DNA from: Ruminococcus sp. AM22-13 | GTDB lineage: Bacteria > Bacillota > Clostridia > Lachnospirales > Lachnospiraceae | DNA length: 64,000 nt | Assembly: GCF_003471165.1 (NCBI RefSeq) | Contig: NZ_QRIL01000001.1 | Coordinates: 229,608 to 293,607 of the forward strand | Direction: 5' to 3' | In this document: positions 62,606 to 64,000 of the stretch, piece after piece | Numbering within the stretch: position 1 is the first letter of the stretch | How the letters are laid out: each line of letters starts with the position of its first letter | The notes under the pieces: model-generated | Seen by the model: the letters and a program-made list of their open reading frames with translations, nothing else | Told to the model about the DNA's origin: nothing | Databases searched by the model: none | Program-made: the position numbers and the translations under genes

Positions 62606-62634
62606 ATTATATAATTTTTTTCCCGTCTTATCAA
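62606..62634 (-). promoter_or_regulatory. Promoter of the rluF-ligA-metA operon, giving a leaderless mRNA
   Basis: Minus strand TTGATA (62634-62629), 17 nt, TATAAT (62611-62606). Only 6 nt separate the -10 from the ATG at 62599, so transcription would begin at or next to the start codon; no ribosome site exists. Confidence 0.75.
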
Positions 62635-62716
62635 CGGGGAAATAAACCAAAATTTGCCAAGGGGGGATTTACCTTGTATTTTGTCGTTCTTTATTGTATG
62701 ATAGGGCTAGTACAGT

Positions 62717-62834
62717 GTGTTTGAAAACTGCTTTTCGCAAATATACCGCAAAGTTACCATGCATCCGTAAGGAGCTGCCAGTGGCAGATCCTGGAGGTGG
62801 GGTGTTCAGATTGCGGGGTTGATTTTTCAAACAC
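62717..62834. repeat. 118-nt element closed by an 11-bp inverted repeat
   Basis: GTGTTTGAAAA (62717-62727) and TTTTCAAACAC (62824-62834) pair perfectly. Inside lies CTGCCAGTGGCAG, a second hairpin, and GGAGGTGGGGTG. It is in the 321-nt gap between rluF and the deacetylase. It may be a small RNA or a dispersed palindromic repeat. Confidence 0.65.
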
Positions 62835-62920
62835 GCTCTAAGGTTGTTGGATTTATCTGACTCCGTAAAATGCCGGATATTTCACCACAGCCTTATTACA
62901 ACTACACAAAGGAGGCTTTT

Positions 62921-64000
62921 ATGTCAGGCCATTTACCACGTACAAACCGCTGGCTGATCCTGCTTTCCATTGTTCTGTGTCTGATCTTCGGAGGAATTTT
63001 TACCCGTTCTTCTGCTGGTCCTTCACAGGTCAGCGCAGACAGTGATGCCGGAGTTTTTGTATCAGAAGATCAGGATTCTTCGGAGTTTTCTTCTGAAGGA
63101 ACAGTGGCTGATAATAATGATAATTTTACAGATATTTCTTCCGATAGTTCCGATGATCTTTCACCTGACAGTTCAGATAATGCTTCGGCAAAAAATTCAA
63201 CCGACAATGCATCCGAAACATTATCTGAATCTACAGAAGAAAAATCTGGCAAAAGCTCACAGAAAAACTCTTCAAAGAGTTCTTCCGCGGCTTCATCAGG
63301 CGGTCCTGCATTAAGTTCTGATATCTCAAAAGAGGCATCAAAAGGTCACTGGGCTTCCAGCGGAAGTAACTGGATGTTTCTTGTAAACGACAAGCCATAT
63401 ACCGGCTGGCTGACCGACACTGATGGCAAGCAATACTATATGGATGACACCGGAATCATGCAGACAGGCTGGACCGATATCGGAAAGAAACGATATTATT
63501 TCGACATGGATGGTATTTTGCAGACCGGGACTATTAAAGTTGATAAAAAAACTTATGAACTGAATGCGGACGGATCACTGAAAGATTATGTTCCAGCGAA
63601 GGATTCTTCTGATAAATCCAGGAAATCTTCCCAAAATTCTGATTCCAGGAATTCGGAAAGTTCCGGTAGCTCCGATACTTCTAAAGAAAACGATACTTCA
63701 ACAACCCAGAAGGCAATCGCCCTTACATTTGATGACGGGCCAGGTTCCTTTACCAACCGTCTTCTGGACTGTCTGGAACAGAATAATGCCAAGGCTACTT
63801 TCTTTATGGTCGGCACTGAGATTGCCAGTTTTCCGGATGAGGTGAAACGTATGAAGGAGCTGGGCTGTGAACTTGGAAATCATACCTATGATCATACTGA
63901 GCTGACAACTTTATCTGCTGATCAGATCAGTTCAGAAATTGCTAAAGTGGATGAGCAGCTCGTTAACCTGACGGGCCAGGGAGCATCTGTTGTCCGACCA
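62921..64000 (+). CDS. Secreted polysaccharide deacetylase with choline-binding-like repeats, C-terminus off the window
   Basis: ATG 62921 follows AAAGGAGG at 5 nt. The frame is open to the window end (360 codons). It has an N-terminal signal anchor (WLILLSIVLCLIFGGIF), a Ser/Asp/Lys-rich wall-spanning linker, then CW-type repeats (GWLTDTDGKQYYMDDTG; GWTDIGKKRYYFDMDG) at about 155-215, a second Ser-rich linker, and a NodB domain beginning AIALTFDDGPGSFTNRLL with Asp-Asp motif 1 and HTYDH motif 2. It should remove acetyl groups from peptidoglycan or another surface polymer. No terminator is visible since the gene is cut. Confidence 0.9.
   Translation, partial: MSGHLPRTNRWLILLSIVLCLIFGGIFTRSSAGPSQVSADSDAGVFVSEDQDSSEFSSEGTVADNNDNFTDISSDSSDDLSPDSSDNASAKNSTDNASETLSESTEEKSGKSSQKNSSKSSSAASSGGPALSSDISKEASKGHWASSGSNWMFLVNDKPYTGWLTDTDGKQYYMDDTGIMQTGWTDIGKKRYYFDMDGILQTGTIKVDKKTYELNADGSLKDYVPAKDSSDKSRKSSQNSDSRNSESSGSSDTSKENDTSTTQKAIALTFDDGPGSFTNRLLDCLEQNNAKATFFMVGTEIASFPDEVKRMKELGCELGNHTYDHTELTTLSADQISSEIAKVDEQLVNLTGQGASVVRP

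Overview
The window looks like chromosome from a gut-type, low-GC Gram-positive of the Lachnospiraceae (Blautia/Dorea-like). This is inferred from the gene families and their style: TTG starts, strong AGGAGG ribosome sites, BspA-like surface proteins, a MetA of the acetyltransferase type and Fst-like toxins. No rRNA or tRNA is present to confirm it. Nearly all genes of the left half lie on the minus strand.

Region 1 (1-28985) is host chromosome. After a truncated Rpn-type nuclease gene it holds a complete type IV pilus locus, read right to left from 25151 to 1271: pilB, pilT, pilC, two tandem major pilins, prepilin peptidase pilD, a fused pilM-pilN, pilO, four minor prepilin-like proteins and a 2083-aa secreted protein that may be the pilus-tip or surface effector. 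A 304-bp palindrome and structured leaders lie in front of the pilins. To the right are a secreted NlpC/P60 hydrolase, a zinc-dependent phospholipase C-like protein and a small conserved protein.

Region 2 (about 28986-58992) is a 30-kb integrative element. It lies in the 3' end of metA: the last 63 bp of metA are duplicated exactly at both ends (70 bp with one mismatch), and a tyrosine integrase sits just inside the left copy. The element carries an AP2-like DNA-binding protein, a 3155-aa phage tape-measure protein with only two small possible tail genes beside it, an excisionase-like HTH, a replication initiator-like protein next to four iteron-like repeats of about 110 bp, a type I Fst/par-like toxin-antitoxin pair, an ArdC antirestriction protein, and a ribbon-helix-helix regulator surrounded by six copies of a GGGTACCC operator. 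It also carries a rightward operon of small unknown proteins, a serine recombinase, a frameshifted J-domain gene and its zinc-ribbon partner behind a structured leader with terminator, a BRO-N antirepressor, and a 1348-aa leucine-rich-repeat surface protein under a c-di-GMP-I riboswitch. No capsid, portal, terminase, relaxase or coupling protein is visible, so how it transfers is open. An orphan tape-measure gene taking up about a third of the element is its strangest property.

Region 3 (58993-64000) is host chromosome again: metA (Glu111, the acetyl-CoA type), ligA and an RluF-like pseudouridine synthase in one leftward operon with a promoter that would give a leaderless mRNA, then a rightward polysaccharide deacetylase cut by the window end. 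Before insertion, metA would have been followed after 24 nt by the small gene now at 28749-28967.
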